The notes beneath the pieces are model-generated. The model had not been told where the DNA came from, did not search any database, and saw only the letters and a list, made by a program, of their open reading frames with translations. From Symbioplanes lichenis (GTDB taxonomy: Bacteria > Actinomycetota > Actinomycetes > Mycobacteriales > Micromonosporaceae): a stretch of 64,000 bases of DNA. Of the stretch, positions 19,002 to 27,758 are shown piece after piece. A program made the translations under genes and the position numbers. Each line of letters opens with the position of its first letter. Position 1 is the first letter of the stretch. The stretch covers positions 186,001 to 250,000 of the forward strand of contig NZ_JAUZQD010000011.1 of assembly GCF_030709675.1 (NCBI RefSeq), read 5' to 3'.

Positions 19002-19610
19002 TTATTCAATCCACAGCACGTGAACGGGAACCTCCAGCGTCCTCGGCGGTTTACCGCTCCAGGCCCAGCGGTACCAGTCGAGCTCGGTGGTGACGCGGGC
19101 GCAGATGTCGCCGGTGTCGCTGGTGTGGAGTTCGGTGACGGCTCGGAGGTCTCGGCGTTCGCCGCCGTCGTCGAGGAGGTTGATCACTCGGCGGCCGGTG
19201 AGGCGGTCGGCGTCGAGGGCGGGGACCGGGTTGCGGCGGGGTGGTTCGTCGAGGGAGACGAGGCGGGACATGACGTCGGCGGGCTTGCCGGTGGGGAGGC
19301 CGGCCATGCCGAGTTCTTCGACCCAGACGCGTTCGACCGGGACCAGGGGGGCGAAGACCTCGGTTTGTTCCGCCTCGGCGCGGTACCACTCGGCTTCCGG
19401 GATCACCGGCACGTACGTCCGGCTGCCCTGCACGACTTTCTCGTCCGCGCGCAGGTCCGAGCGCCAGCCGTGGCCGGGGAGGCCGATGAGGACGCGGCGA
19501 CCACGGAGTTGACCGCCCATCACGGCGGGGGTCGGGGCGATGGGACGTGGGGGGCCGGGGGTCCAGTCCGGGTGGCCGGCGAACGGGTCGGGCAGGGCGC
19601 CACCCGTCAC
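19002..19610 (-). CDS. Unknown protein, last gene of the type IV-like operon
   Basis: 202 residues, soluble, no signal peptide or membrane helix. Two similar halves can be seen: LRGRRVLIGLPGHGWRSDLRA near residue 35 and LTGRRVINLLDDGGERRDLRA near residue 138, each followed by a segment ending in ...EWYR/DWYRW. This suggests an internal duplication of a small domain. It starts with GTG overlapping the hydrolase stop by four bases (GTGA), so it is translationally coupled. No recognised family. Confidence 0.7.
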   Translation of the reverse strand: MTGGALPDPFAGHPDWTPGPPRPIAPTPAVMGGQLRGRRVLIGLPGHGWRSDLRADEKVVQGSRTYVPVIPEAEWYRAEAEQTEVFAPLVPVERVWVEELGMAGLPTGKPADVMSRLVSLDEPPRRNPVPALDADRLTGRRVINLLDDGGERRDLRAVTELHTSDTGDICARVTTELDWYRWAWSGKPPRTLEVPVHVLWIE

Positions 19611-20746
19611 TGGGAGCCGCCCAGCGGCGAGCCGCGCTGGGCCATGAACTGCACCGGGTCGACGGCGCTGGCGCTGGAGCGGTCGTTGTTCAGGTGGACC
19701 TCGAAGTGCAGGTGGGGTCCGGAGGAGTTGCCGCTCGTGCCGCTCAGCCCGAGCGTCTCGCCGGCCGCGACCTTCTGGCCGGCTTTGACGGACGGGCGCT
19801 GCACCATGTGGCAGTAGCGGGTCATGATGTTGCCGGGGTGCTGGACCTCGACCATCCAGCCGCAGCCGCCCTTGCCCGGGTAACCGTCGTGGTCGCAGTC
19901 CTTGACGCCGGAGAAGGTCTCGTCACACTTGACCCGCGACACGACTCCGCTCGCCACCGAGCGGATGGGCGTGTTGCGGTCCACGATGAGGTCGACTCCC
20001 TGGTGCGTCGGGCGGTCAGCGGTACGGAACCCCGAGCCTACCGTCCACTTGTGCACGTTGAGGCCCGCCACGGGCAGCGGATTCGTCCAGCCGGACGCCG
20101 CGATGTCGGCGGCCGAGGCACACACCATCGACGTGGAGTCGCCGGCCGCGTTGGCCGCTCCGTCGGCGAGGGCGTTGACGATCTGGGTCGCGGTCAATTC
20201 ATCATCCGCGTACGCGTCCGGGTAGGCGCTGATCTGCACCTTCTGCGCCGCCCGGGTGAGCGGCAGCCGCTCCCAGCCCTTGATCGTCTTGAGCTTCTTG
20301 TAGAACTTCGTGGCCGCGTACTCGGGATCGAGAAGTTGGTCCGGGGACCCCCAGCCCTGACTCTCCCGCTGCTGGAACAGCCCCAGCGAGTCGTGGTCGT
20401 TGGCCGCCCCGAGATCCCCCAGGTTCCGGAGCGTGGACTCCTGCATGGCGGTCGCCACCGCGATGGTCCACGCCCGCGGCGGCATCTTGAGCTCGGCGCC
20501 GACGTTGATGATGATCGCGGCGTTCTTGATCTGATCCGCGCCGTACGCCCGTACCTTGGGAAGTTTGCCGTTGGGGTCGATCGGACCGCCCGCGCCGCAC
20601 CCGCCGCTCAGCGTCGAGACCTCGTCGTCGCCGGCGTCGAAGCCGCCGAGCAGCAGCGCGCTCACGCTGCCGCCGCAGCAGAGCAGGGCGAGCGTCGCCA
20701 CCAGGGCGACCAGCAGCGCGATCCGCCGGGGCCGCCAGCGCGTCAT
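19607..20746 (-). CDS. Membrane-anchored transglycosylase-like plus M23 endopeptidase (VirB1-like)
   Basis: Cell-wall hydrolase of 379 residues: one N-terminal helix (about 9-34), a lysozyme-like segment (70-190) with putative catalytic E103 in TAMQESTLRNLG and DSLGLFQQRES, and a C-terminal LytM/M23 domain (about 235-370) with H248-xxx-D252 and the zinc/catalytic H345-L-H347. Two different peptidoglycan-cutting domains in one protein are typical of envelope-crossing machines that open a local gap. The start ATG overlaps the upstream stop (ATGA), placing it in the VirB4/VirB6-like operon. Confidence 0.85.
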   Translation of the reverse strand: MTRWRPRRIALLVALVATLALLCCGGSVSALLLGGFDAGDDEVSTLSGGCGAGGPIDPNGKLPKVRAYGADQIKNAAIIINVGAELKMPPRAWTIAVATAMQESTLRNLGDLGAANDHDSLGLFQQRESQGWGSPDQLLDPEYAATKFYKKLKTIKGWERLPLTRAAQKVQISAYPDAYADDELTATQIVNALADGAANAAGDSTSMVCASAADIAASGWTNPLPVAGLNVHKWTVGSGFRTADRPTHQGVDLIVDRNTPIRSVASGVVSRVKCDETFSGVKDCDHDGYPGKGGCGWMVEVQHPGNIMTRYCHMVQRPSVKAGQKVAAGETLGLSGTSGNSSGPHLHFEVHLNNDRSSASAVDPVQFMAQRGSPLGGSQ

Positions 20747-21297
20747 GAGCGCTTCCAGTCGATGCCGTCGACGAGCCAGCGCCCGTCGGGAGCCACCATG
20801 CGCAACGTCAGCGTGCCCGAATCGGTGGTCACCACCGCGTCGGTGATGCCGTCCCCCACGGGTACGAGCTCAGGGCGCCCCACGACCCGGTCGGCCGGAA
20901 TGCCCGCGGGGTCCACGCCGTCGAGCTCGTCGGCCAGGTCCTCGGTCGCGTTGGGCACGATGCCGTCGTGCCACTTCTCGGCGGACACGCCCTCATGATC
21001 CACCCAAGCCGACGCGAACGCGTACGCGACAGCCTCGGGCGCCGCCGTCCCGCGACTCGTCTTCGCCGGCTTCGGTGGCTCGTCGTTCTGCACCACGCTG
21101 TCGTTGTCCTTGCTCGGGTCGACACTCACCGTGGCATCCGGGGTCACGGGGTCGAGCAACTGCCCGCTGTCGTCACCGTCGGACAGCAGGCGACCGATCC
21201 CGACCACCGCGAGTACCAGCAGCACGATCACGACGGCCACCCCCCACCGGGAGCGGAAGAGGCCGGTGAGACCGCGTTCCAGGATCCGGGGCGCCAC
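20743..21297 (-). CDS. TcpC/VirB8-like single-pass protein
   Basis: 184 residues: a short cytoplasmic arm, one membrane helix (about 19-37), an acidic linker, then a domain of about 100 residues starting PEAVAYAFASAWVDHEGV and ending RWLVDGIDWKR. That layout and the terminal W-x-V-D pattern fit NTF2-like domains such as VirB8/TcpC, which scaffold type IV channels in Gram-positive conjugation systems. Assignment rests on layout and neighbours, not on a strong motif. It starts 3 bp after the VirB6-like gene. Confidence 0.62.
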   Translation of the reverse strand: MAPRILERGLTGLFRSRWGVAVVIVLLVLAVVGIGRLLSDGDDSGQLLDPVTPDATVSVDPSKDNDSVVQNDEPPKPAKTSRGTAAPEAVAYAFASAWVDHEGVSAEKWHDGIVPNATEDLADELDGVDPAGIPADRVVGRPELVPVGDGITDAVVTTDSGTLTLRMVAPDGRWLVDGIDWKRS

Positions 21298-21300
21298 GGC

Positions 21301-23265
21301 TCACCGGGCCTCGGTCCGGATCCGGGGCTGCTGCGGGGCCGGCTCCCGCGTGGTGCTTCCGGTCTCCGGCCGATAGATGGCGTACGAGGCCGGGGCCTCC
21401 GCGACGTCCGGCTCGGTCCACCCGGCGGGCCGTCGCTGCCGGCCGGCCGCCTTCACCGGAGCCGTACGCCGATCCTCGACCGGCGCCTCGTCCCGCACCG
21501 ACTCGGCCCCGTCCGGCCGGGTGGCCAGCGCCGCTGCCCGCCCACCGCTGCCGGCGACGACCTCGGTACGCGACCCCGCCGCATGCGCCGGATCCTCGAG
21601 CCGCGCTTCGGGGCGGAGGTTCGTCTGCTCGACGTACACGGTCCGGCCCTTGCCGATCCGGGGCTCATTGGTCCCGCCGCCCTCGGCCACCTCGAGCTTC
21701 GCCGCCTCCCGCATGTCCCGGAAGAACCGACGGTGCCACGACCCGGCCGAGGTGATGGCCGCGGTGCTGTCCTTGCCGCCGAGCTGCGTGATCCGCCGGT
21801 AGGGCCGCAGCAACAGCCAGCCGACCACGCCGCAGAGCCAGACGAGAACAACCTGGAGCCAGCCGGGCAGGCTCGCCGTGTTCATGATCAGATCCACGGC
21901 GAACAGGTAGATCGCCGCCCCGGTCCCGAAGATCGCAATGTTGAAGATCGCCGCCACGACCGCGTTCCCGAGCCGCCGGATCCCCGAACTCGCAGGTCGC
22001 ATCAAGCCGACGGTACCCAGAATCGGAGCTGCGATGACCGCCCAACGGAACAGCAGGAACCCGAGGAGCACGAGCAGTGAGGCTGTCAGATCGAACATGG
22101 CAAACATCACTGCTGCCAGCATGGCGATAAGGCCGGAGCCGATACTGTCCATCCCGTTGTCGCCCTTGAGATAGGCGTACGCAGTGGGATCTTCCGCCTC
22201 GACCAGGCTCGCAACCCTCTTCCACTGCTCGGTCTTGGCATTGAGGACCGAATCGCGAGTTGCCGGGTTCTGGCGGATCCGTTCGGCCTCGCTCCACGTC
22301 AGCGACCGAGCATCGTAGAGAGCTCTCCCGTACTTCTGTGCGGTGACGCTGTCGGCGGATCCGAGAAGCCCACGAAGCCAGTTCCGATAGAGCATCGTGT
22401 CGGTGACTGTGTCACTTGCGCGCACCGCAGGTGGCCGGTTGTCCTTGCAGGCCTCCGGGTCACCGAGCTTGCACTCTGTCGCTTCGCCGGCGGCGGGCCG
22501 CGGACCGACCGCATCATGAACGACGCCGAGGGTAGTGACCAAGCTCTGGTCGGCGATGTTGGCTGACTTGACGGGCCATGCCGCAATCGCAGTCACCGCA
22601 ATCATGATCATGATTGCCCAGCCGGCGGTGGTGGTGGCCGCACCCATGTCTGCCTGTTGCGACCGCCAGATGAGATACAGGCCTACCACGGCTAGCGTGA
22701 TGACGCCGAAAACGCTGAATACTTTCTCGTACACCGCCTTGGTTGCCTGAGACACCAGCGGGTCGGCCCATCCCCACATCGACTGAGGATTCCAGGCCCT
22801 TTCGCGTAGGGCGTTCGAAGCGCCGATGATTGCTGTGGCAATCATGAATTCGCCGTTGGCTATGGTGACTTCGAACTTGTTCTCAGGTGCCACAAACGTT
22901 GAGAAACATCCGCCGTTCTGGTCATACGTGATGTAGTTGTAGCCGCCGTACCCGTACTTGCTGTAAATGCCTTGAGGTCCCTGCTGGGTGGCGGAGGCGG
23001 GGCGTTCGGCGAACCAGCCGGCCACTCCTGAGTCCGGCGTCGCGGCGGCCGGCGGGTCAAGGCACTTCGCCGAGCCGCTGATGTCGCCGGTCAGCCGCGA
23101 CACGCACGACTTGAAGTCCTGCTTCCACTCGTCCGTGCTGCACGCCCCGCCCGGCGCCCGCCCCGGCGCGGCCGCCGCCGGGGTCGGGGCGGTCACCGCC
23201 CAGGCCAGGCTGGCCACCAGCGCGACCGCCATCGTGATGACCATTGCGCAAGCCCGGCGGAGCAT
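21301..23265 (-). CDS. VirB6/TrbL-like polytopic membrane protein
   Basis: 654 residues. A cleavable signal peptide (1-33, ending AAAAPG) precedes an extracellular Cys-containing region, then hydrophobic helices near 188-204, 215-235, and a cluster of five or six from about 365 to 495, and a long charged cytoplasmic tail. Signal peptide, loop, helical bundle and tail fit VirB6/TrbL-type channel proteins. The ATG is preceded by GGAGGT. It directly follows the VirB4-like gene (1-bp gap). The stretch encoding the extracellular region and first helices is markedly lower in GC (about 22.0-23.0 kb), suggesting a mosaic gene. Confidence 0.72.
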   Translation of the reverse strand: MLRRACAMVITMAVALVASLAWAVTAPTPAAAAPGRAPGGACSTDEWKQDFKSCVSRLTGDISGSAKCLDPPAAATPDSGVAGWFAERPASATQQGPQGIYSKYGYGGYNYITYDQNGGCFSTFVAPENKFEVTIANGEFMIATAIIGASNALRERAWNPQSMWGWADPLVSQATKAVYEKVFSVFGVITLAVVGLYLIWRSQQADMGAATTTAGWAIMIMIAVTAIAAWPVKSANIADQSLVTTLGVVHDAVGPRPAAGEATECKLGDPEACKDNRPPAVRASDTVTDTMLYRNWLRGLLGSADSVTAQKYGRALYDARSLTWSEAERIRQNPATRDSVLNAKTEQWKRVASLVEAEDPTAYAYLKGDNGMDSIGSGLIAMLAAVMFAMFDLTASLLVLLGFLLFRWAVIAAPILGTVGLMRPASSGIRRLGNAVVAAIFNIAIFGTGAAIYLFAVDLIMNTASLPGWLQVVLVWLCGVVGWLLLRPYRRITQLGGKDSTAAITSAGSWHRRFFRDMREAAKLEVAEGGGTNEPRIGKGRTVYVEQTNLRPEARLEDPAHAAGSRTEVVAGSGGRAAALATRPDGAESVRDEAPVEDRRTAPVKAAGRQRRPAGWTEPDVAEAPASYAIYRPETGSTTREPAPQQPRIRTEAR

Positions 23266-23266
23266 C

Positions 23267-26200
23267 TCAGACCTCCAGGTCGGACAGGGTGGGTACGGCC
23301 GGCGGTGCGGTTCTGGCGCCCGGCGTGGTGTCCAGGTGCTCGAGGAGCCCGTCGACGTACGAGACGTCGACCCGGACCTTCTGCACCCGGCCGTCGACGT
23401 CGCGCATGACGAACTCGCGGAAGCCGAGGCGGGCCGAGGAGGAGGTGTCGGCCTGGGAGAGCGACGCCAGGGTGGCCTCGTAGCCGTCGTGGACCGGGAC
23501 TCGCAGCAGCCGGAGCGCTTCGGAGGCGATTTCCTGGTCCTCGGCGATGCGGCCGACGAAGACCGTCGACACCAGGTTCTGGACGTCGAGGCCGAGGATG
23601 TCGCGCGGGTTTTGGGAGGCGACGAGGGCGGCGAGGTTCCATTTGCGGGAGTCGCGGGCGAGGCGGACCAGGAAGGAGCGGCCGGAGCGCCAGCCCTCCA
23701 TGAAGTGGGCCTCGTCCAGGCCGACCATCTTGCGGGAGGACATCGAGCCGCCGTAGCAGCGGCGGACGGCGAGGCGGTGGGCCGTGTGGAGCATGGGGAG
23801 GGCGAGGGATTCCTCGGCCGACCAGTACTCGCGCTCGATCTTGAGGTCGGGCAGGCGCAGGCCGGCCATGGTGATGACCGTGAGGGCCGAGTCGGCGCCG
23901 AGGAGGTGCTCGGGCGGGCGGCCGAAGAAGAGCAGGGCCAGGGGCATCTCGGCCGTGTCGAGCAGGAGGTTGGCCAGCTCCTTGCCCTCGTCGTCGTCCA
24001 GGCCTTGGAGGGTGGCGACGACGTCGTCGAGGGTGGAGGTCTCCTCGGCGGGGACCTGCCGGACGGCGTGCCGGAGCAGGGTGGCCGTGGAGGCTTCCTT
24101 GGCGACCTGGGGCGGGACGAGCATCGAGCAGATGTCCTGGACCAGCATGCGGCGCTCGGCGCGGGCGTTGGAGACCGCGATCTCGTACTCGCGGTCGCCG
24201 GCCGGTCCGGCCGTGAACTCGGTGCGGACCGGGGTGGGGATCAGCGCGTACGGGGCGAGGGTGCCCTGCTCGGAGCCGGTCAGGTTGAGGACTCGGGAGT
24301 AGGGGCGCAGCTCCGGCATCTGGCACAGCCGGGCGAGCGGCCCCGAGGGGTCGAGCAGCGTGACCTGGACGCCGCGGCGGGCGTTGAGGTAGCCGAGGGC
24401 GCCCATGAGGGTGGACTTGCCACCGCCGGGCTCGGCCACGAAGACGCCGAGGCCGGAGCGCTCGCGCACCTCCATGGGGAAGTGCAGGTCGAGGAAGACG
24501 GGCCGCCGGCAGGTTCCGGCCGTACGCCCGATCAGGTCGCCGCGCCGGTCGCCCACCGTGGACGCGGCCTGGGGCAGCGCCGCGGCGAGCAGCTTGACCG
24601 GCATGCGGCGCACGTAGCCGGTGTTGGCGATGGGCTCGCCCGGGATGAACTCGCGGGCCAGCTGGTCCTGGTTCTTCGGGTGCTGGAGGGAGATGCGCAG
24701 CTCACGGGAGTAGAGCTGGATCAGCCGCCGGGCGCGTTCGAGACATTCTTCCCGGGTACGCCCCCCGACCGCGATGCGGTGCCACCCGTGCGCCCGGGCG
24801 GACTCGACCGGCAGTCCCGTGGTCATCTCGTCGCCGATCACCAGGGCCCGCTTGGCGAGGCGCTCGAGCTCCGGGGGAGCGTCGATGCCGTGCTCGGCGT
24901 AGTCCAGCTGCTGCGAGCGGATCATCCGGAGCCGGTGCTCGAGGTTCTTGAAGGAGCTCGTGGAGCCGAGGATGTCGATGCGCGAGGAGAGCTCCATCGG
25001 CCACGGCAGGCGCTCGTGGAAGTGCATCCACGGCTCGTGCTTCTCGGGGATCTCCAGGGGTTCCATCCGGCCGACGGAGAGGACGGCGACGTGCCTTTCC
25101 TCGCCGGTCATCCGGTTGACGAGCTTGACCGTCGACCCGTACGGCGTGCGGTAGCGCTCGACGTGCTCGGTCAGCGCCAGCAGGTCGCCGGCCTCCCAGT
25201 GGCCGTGCGAGACGGGGGAGAGCGGGCCGGGCGGGGCCATGCACAGGGCGACCGAGCGGAAGAGCAGCCACTCGAGCTCCTGGGGCGTGACCCGGCGGCC
25301 ACGCATGCCGAATGCATTGAGGACCTCGTCGAACTGCTCGACCGTACGGCCGAGTTTGCGCCGTTCGCCGTCGGAGGTGCCCTTGCCGAAGACGCGCAGG
25401 ACCCGCTCGGCGAACGTGTCGCCCAGGGACCGGCGGGCGAAGGTGACCCCCAGGTACGTCTGCCCCTCCGCGTGGTTGACGGACAGCAGGTGGCGCTGGG
25501 CGGCGACGAGGTGGTCGCTCCACGAGGTGGCGCCGGCGACGTCGGGCAGCGGCTTGGCCGTGAACGAGTCGACCGTGCGGGCCCATTCGTCGGCCGGGAA
25601 GGGCCGGTTGGTGCGGCGCAGGTGCAGCCGGAAGCCGGCCAGGCCCGCGTACTGTTCGGAGATGGCCGACAGCAGGGCCTCGCGCTCGGCGTCGGGGCGG
25701 AAGGCCCAGCGCACCTCGGGCAGCGAGTACCAGGCCGTCACCGTGCTCTGCGTGAAGGTCAGGTGGCCGGCGATCTCGCTGATGGCCAGTTCGAGGGCCG
25801 GGTCGCGGTCGCTGAACTTGATCTTGTTGGGTCGCAGCGGGGCCGGCTTGACGTCTTTCGGCGCGCGTGTGGCCGGAACCTCGGCGCGGTCCCTCTTGCG
25901 CTTGGGGGCCTTCTCGCGGCGGCGGGCGGGCGCCTTCTCCGGGAGCGGCGCCAGCTCGGTGTGCGGCTCCGGCCGGGTGGCCGGTTCCTGTTCCACCGCC
26001 GGGTACGCCCCCGCGCCGTTGACCGCGTACACCCCGGGAGCCGTCTCCGGCGCCGGGGGAGTCGCGGGCCCGGAAACGGCGGCCGCGTCGAAGGTAGGCG
26101 CCGGGGCGGGCCGCGCCGGGATCGGCTCGGTGATCCGGGTATCCGGCGCCGGCATGGGCGGCGAGACAGGCGCCGCCGAGACAGGCGCCGGCGACACGGA

Positions 26201-26677
26201 ACGCGGAGCCGCCGGAGAAGCAGGAGGCGCTGACCGCGGAGCCGCGGGGGAAGTCGGAGGCGCTGACCGCGGAGCCGCGGGGGAAGTCGGAGGCGCTGAC
26301 CGCGGGGCGGCCGGCGACACGGACCGGCGCGCGTCCTCGCCCTCGAAGTCGAACCCGAAGTCGAAGTCGGCGTCGGGGTCGTCCGGCGGCGGTGGCGTCT
26401 GCTCCTCGGCGGGCGGCGGGGCCTGGGGCGGCGCGCCGCCGAAGAGGTCGAGGAACGGCGAGTCGATGTCCAGCGGGTCGACCGGCTGCGGGGTGCCGGC
26501 GGCGCGCGGGCGGACGGGTTGCGGGTTCTGGAACACGGCGACGGCGCCGTGCTCGGGCCCGGCCACCTGCTCGATCGACTCCTCCGAAGAGTAATCGATT
26601 GAGCGCGGAGGGTTACCGTTCCTGCCCTGGCGAGACATGTCCGCGCGGGAGTGCCCGGGCGGTGGGGAAGCGGTCAT
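23267..26677 (-). CDS. VirB4/TraC-like secretion ATPase with long disordered N-terminus
   Basis: 1136-residue P-loop ATPase. Residues 1-300 are Pro/Ala-rich and disordered; about 300-700 forms the VirB4 N-domain region; the motor follows with Walker A EPGGGKST (K754) and Walker B MVGLDEAHF (D988, E989). VirB4 proteins energise type IV secretion channel and pilus assembly. No N-terminal membrane helix is seen, as for most VirB4. I chose ATG 26677; ATGs at 26716 and 26638 are alternatives and none has a strong ribosome site. Genes for TcpE/VirB3-like and VirB6-like proteins flank it, the usual order in such operons. Confidence 0.85.
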   Translation of the reverse strand: MTASPPPGHSRADMSRQGRNGNPPRSIDYSSEESIEQVAGPEHGAVAVFQNPQPVRPRAAGTPQPVDPLDIDSPFLDLFGGAPPQAPPPAEEQTPPPPDDPDADFDFGFDFEGEDARRSVSPAAPRSAPPTSPAAPRSAPPTSPAAPRSAPPASPAAPRSVSPAPVSAAPVSPPMPAPDTRITEPIPARPAPAPTFDAAAVSGPATPPAPETAPGVYAVNGAGAYPAVEQEPATRPEPHTELAPLPEKAPARRREKAPKRKRDRAEVPATRAPKDVKPAPLRPNKIKFSDRDPALELAISEIAGHLTFTQSTVTAWYSLPEVRWAFRPDAEREALLSAISEQYAGLAGFRLHLRRTNRPFPADEWARTVDSFTAKPLPDVAGATSWSDHLVAAQRHLLSVNHAEGQTYLGVTFARRSLGDTFAERVLRVFGKGTSDGERRKLGRTVEQFDEVLNAFGMRGRRVTPQELEWLLFRSVALCMAPPGPLSPVSHGHWEAGDLLALTEHVERYRTPYGSTVKLVNRMTGEERHVAVLSVGRMEPLEIPEKHEPWMHFHERLPWPMELSSRIDILGSTSSFKNLEHRLRMIRSQQLDYAEHGIDAPPELERLAKRALVIGDEMTTGLPVESARAHGWHRIAVGGRTREECLERARRLIQLYSRELRISLQHPKNQDQLAREFIPGEPIANTGYVRRMPVKLLAAALPQAASTVGDRRGDLIGRTAGTCRRPVFLDLHFPMEVRERSGLGVFVAEPGGGKSTLMGALGYLNARRGVQVTLLDPSGPLARLCQMPELRPYSRVLNLTGSEQGTLAPYALIPTPVRTEFTAGPAGDREYEIAVSNARAERRMLVQDICSMLVPPQVAKEASTATLLRHAVRQVPAEETSTLDDVVATLQGLDDDEGKELANLLLDTAEMPLALLFFGRPPEHLLGADSALTVITMAGLRLPDLKIEREYWSAEESLALPMLHTAHRLAVRRCYGGSMSSRKMVGLDEAHFMEGWRSGRSFLVRLARDSRKWNLAALVASQNPRDILGLDVQNLVSTVFVGRIAEDQEIASEALRLLRVPVHDGYEATLASLSQADTSSSARLGFREFVMRDVDGRVQKVRVDVSYVDGLLEHLDTTPGARTAPPAVPTLSDLEV
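26217..26315. repeat. 33-bp in-frame tandem repeat inside the VirB4-like gene
   Basis: Three units start at 26217, 26250 and 26283. The second and third are nearly identical; the first differs by a few bases. Each encodes 11 residues of the form SPAAPRSAPPx, so the disordered N-terminus carries a coding minisatellite. Unit number could vary between strains without a frameshift. Confidence 0.85.
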
Positions 26678-26774
26678 GCGAGAACCCCATTCAGGCATGC
26701 AGCAGAAGAGGGGCATGCGGCAAGGGAGGGGCGCGTGGCGCGGGGAGGGGCGGCACGACGCGCGGCGATGCAGG

Positions 26775-27137
26775 TCATACCAGCTCCTCCCGGACCCGGA
26801 TGCGAGTGGCGACGAGCCGGGGGTCCCGCTGCTCGACGGCGGGCTCCCGGGTGCGCCGCCAGTCGGTGAGGGCCGTGCGGATGACCATCCGGGCCGGCCG
26901 GTCGGGGTCCACGTGGCGGAAGACGTAGGACGTCGTCACCATGGCGAGCGCGATCTCCCAGGCGGGGAAGGCGTCCAGCTCCCACGTGAAGAGGTAGTGG
27001 ATGAAGACGAACAGCGGGACCAGCACGACGAACATCCCGTACTGCGCGTACGGCAGGTGCATCGGCAGGGTGTATCCGGGCGGGCCCAGATAGACCAGGC
27101 GAGCCCGGTAGATGTCGTCGTCGGTGCGCAGGCGCAT
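26775..27137 (-). CDS. TcpE/VirB3-like two-helix membrane protein
   Basis: 120 residues. A short soluble N-terminus (YRARLVYLGPPGYTLPMHLP) is followed by two adjacent hydrophobic helices (about 33-50 and 57-72) and a basic C-terminal half. Small two-helix proteins encoded just before a VirB4 ATPase are typically VirB3, PrgI or TcpE homologues. The sequence resembles TcpE in outline, but I cannot confirm the family. It starts 13 bp after the pilin-like gene. Confidence 0.65.
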   Translation of the reverse strand: MRLRTDDDIYRARLVYLGPPGYTLPMHLPYAQYGMFVVLVPLFVFIHYLFTWELDAFPAWEIALAMVTTSYVFRHVDPDRPARMVIRTALTDWRRTREPAVEQRDPRLVATRIRVREELV

Positions 27138-27150
27138 GGGACGTCGGACC

Positions 27151-27450
27151 TCAGTTGAAGATGACGTCGATGAGGAAGTCGCCGACGAAGAAGAGCGTCG
27201 CGGCGCCGGCGATGAAGGCCAGGCCCACGATGGCGATCGCGGAGCTGGTCAGCACCTTGGAGATCTCGCCCCGGCTGGCCCGGCCGATGAAGATGACACC
27301 GAGCACGGCGAGCAGGATCGGGGCGATGTTGCTGGCGAAGAAGGTGACGACGCCCTCGGTGTCGATGCCCTTGGGCCCCTCGGGGGCGGCAAGGGTGGCG
27401 CCGTGCTGCACAGCCGCGGCCACCTGGGCCGCGATTTCGGTGGCGATCAT
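27151..27450 (-). CDS. VirB2/pilin-like small membrane protein, first gene of the operon
   Basis: 99 residues with two hydrophobic helices (about 34-53 and 66-92) joined by a short basic loop (GRASRGE). The N-terminal third is Ala-rich and might be cleaved. This is the size and topology of VirB2/TrbC pilins and of the small subunits at the head of Gram-positive type IV operons. ATG start with a strong GGGAGGT seven bases upstream. No sequence motif proves pilin function. Confidence 0.65.
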   Translation of the reverse strand: MIATEIAAQVAAAVQHGATLAAPEGPKGIDTEGVVTFFASNIAPILLAVLGVIFIGRASRGEISKVLTSSAIAIVGLAFIAGAATLFFVGDFLIDVIFN

Positions 27451-27758
27451 CGGTAAACCTCCCGGGTGACCGGCGTGAGGGCGCCGGGCACGCTGCAGTT
27501 GTGAAGCCTGACGGCGACGCCCATATGGTGCTACTTACCGCTTCTCACGTCGAGTGAGACCGTAAGGGCACTGCTGTCCTCCACACGACCGCTCTGCTCT
27601 CTTCGGTTCAATAATGATGCCTAGCTCCGAAGAGTACGGCCCGTACTTCCTCCCTACAAGCTGCCTGATTCGTTACCCAAGGTACAGGCGTGATTGAATA
27701 TGAGTCACCAGTCATCGTACGTATGTTCGGATGAGCGCCGCCCGGTAGCGTTTCCCAC
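27451..27758. other. 308-bp divergent promoter region between the type IV-like operon and folP
   Basis: Low in GC compared with its surroundings. It contains an 8-bp inverted repeat, CTCTTCGG (27599-27606) and CCGAAGAG (27627-27634), separated by 20 bases, a possible operator or stem-loop. A TTGAAT at 27694-27699 lies upstream of TATGTT at 27722-27727, but the spacing is too long for a confident promoter call. Confidence 0.45.

Noticed and set aside
19002..27450. Integrative conjugative element
   Set aside because: The channel genes are present, but I find no integrase, relaxase, replication gene, tRNA or flanking direct repeat between folE and folP.
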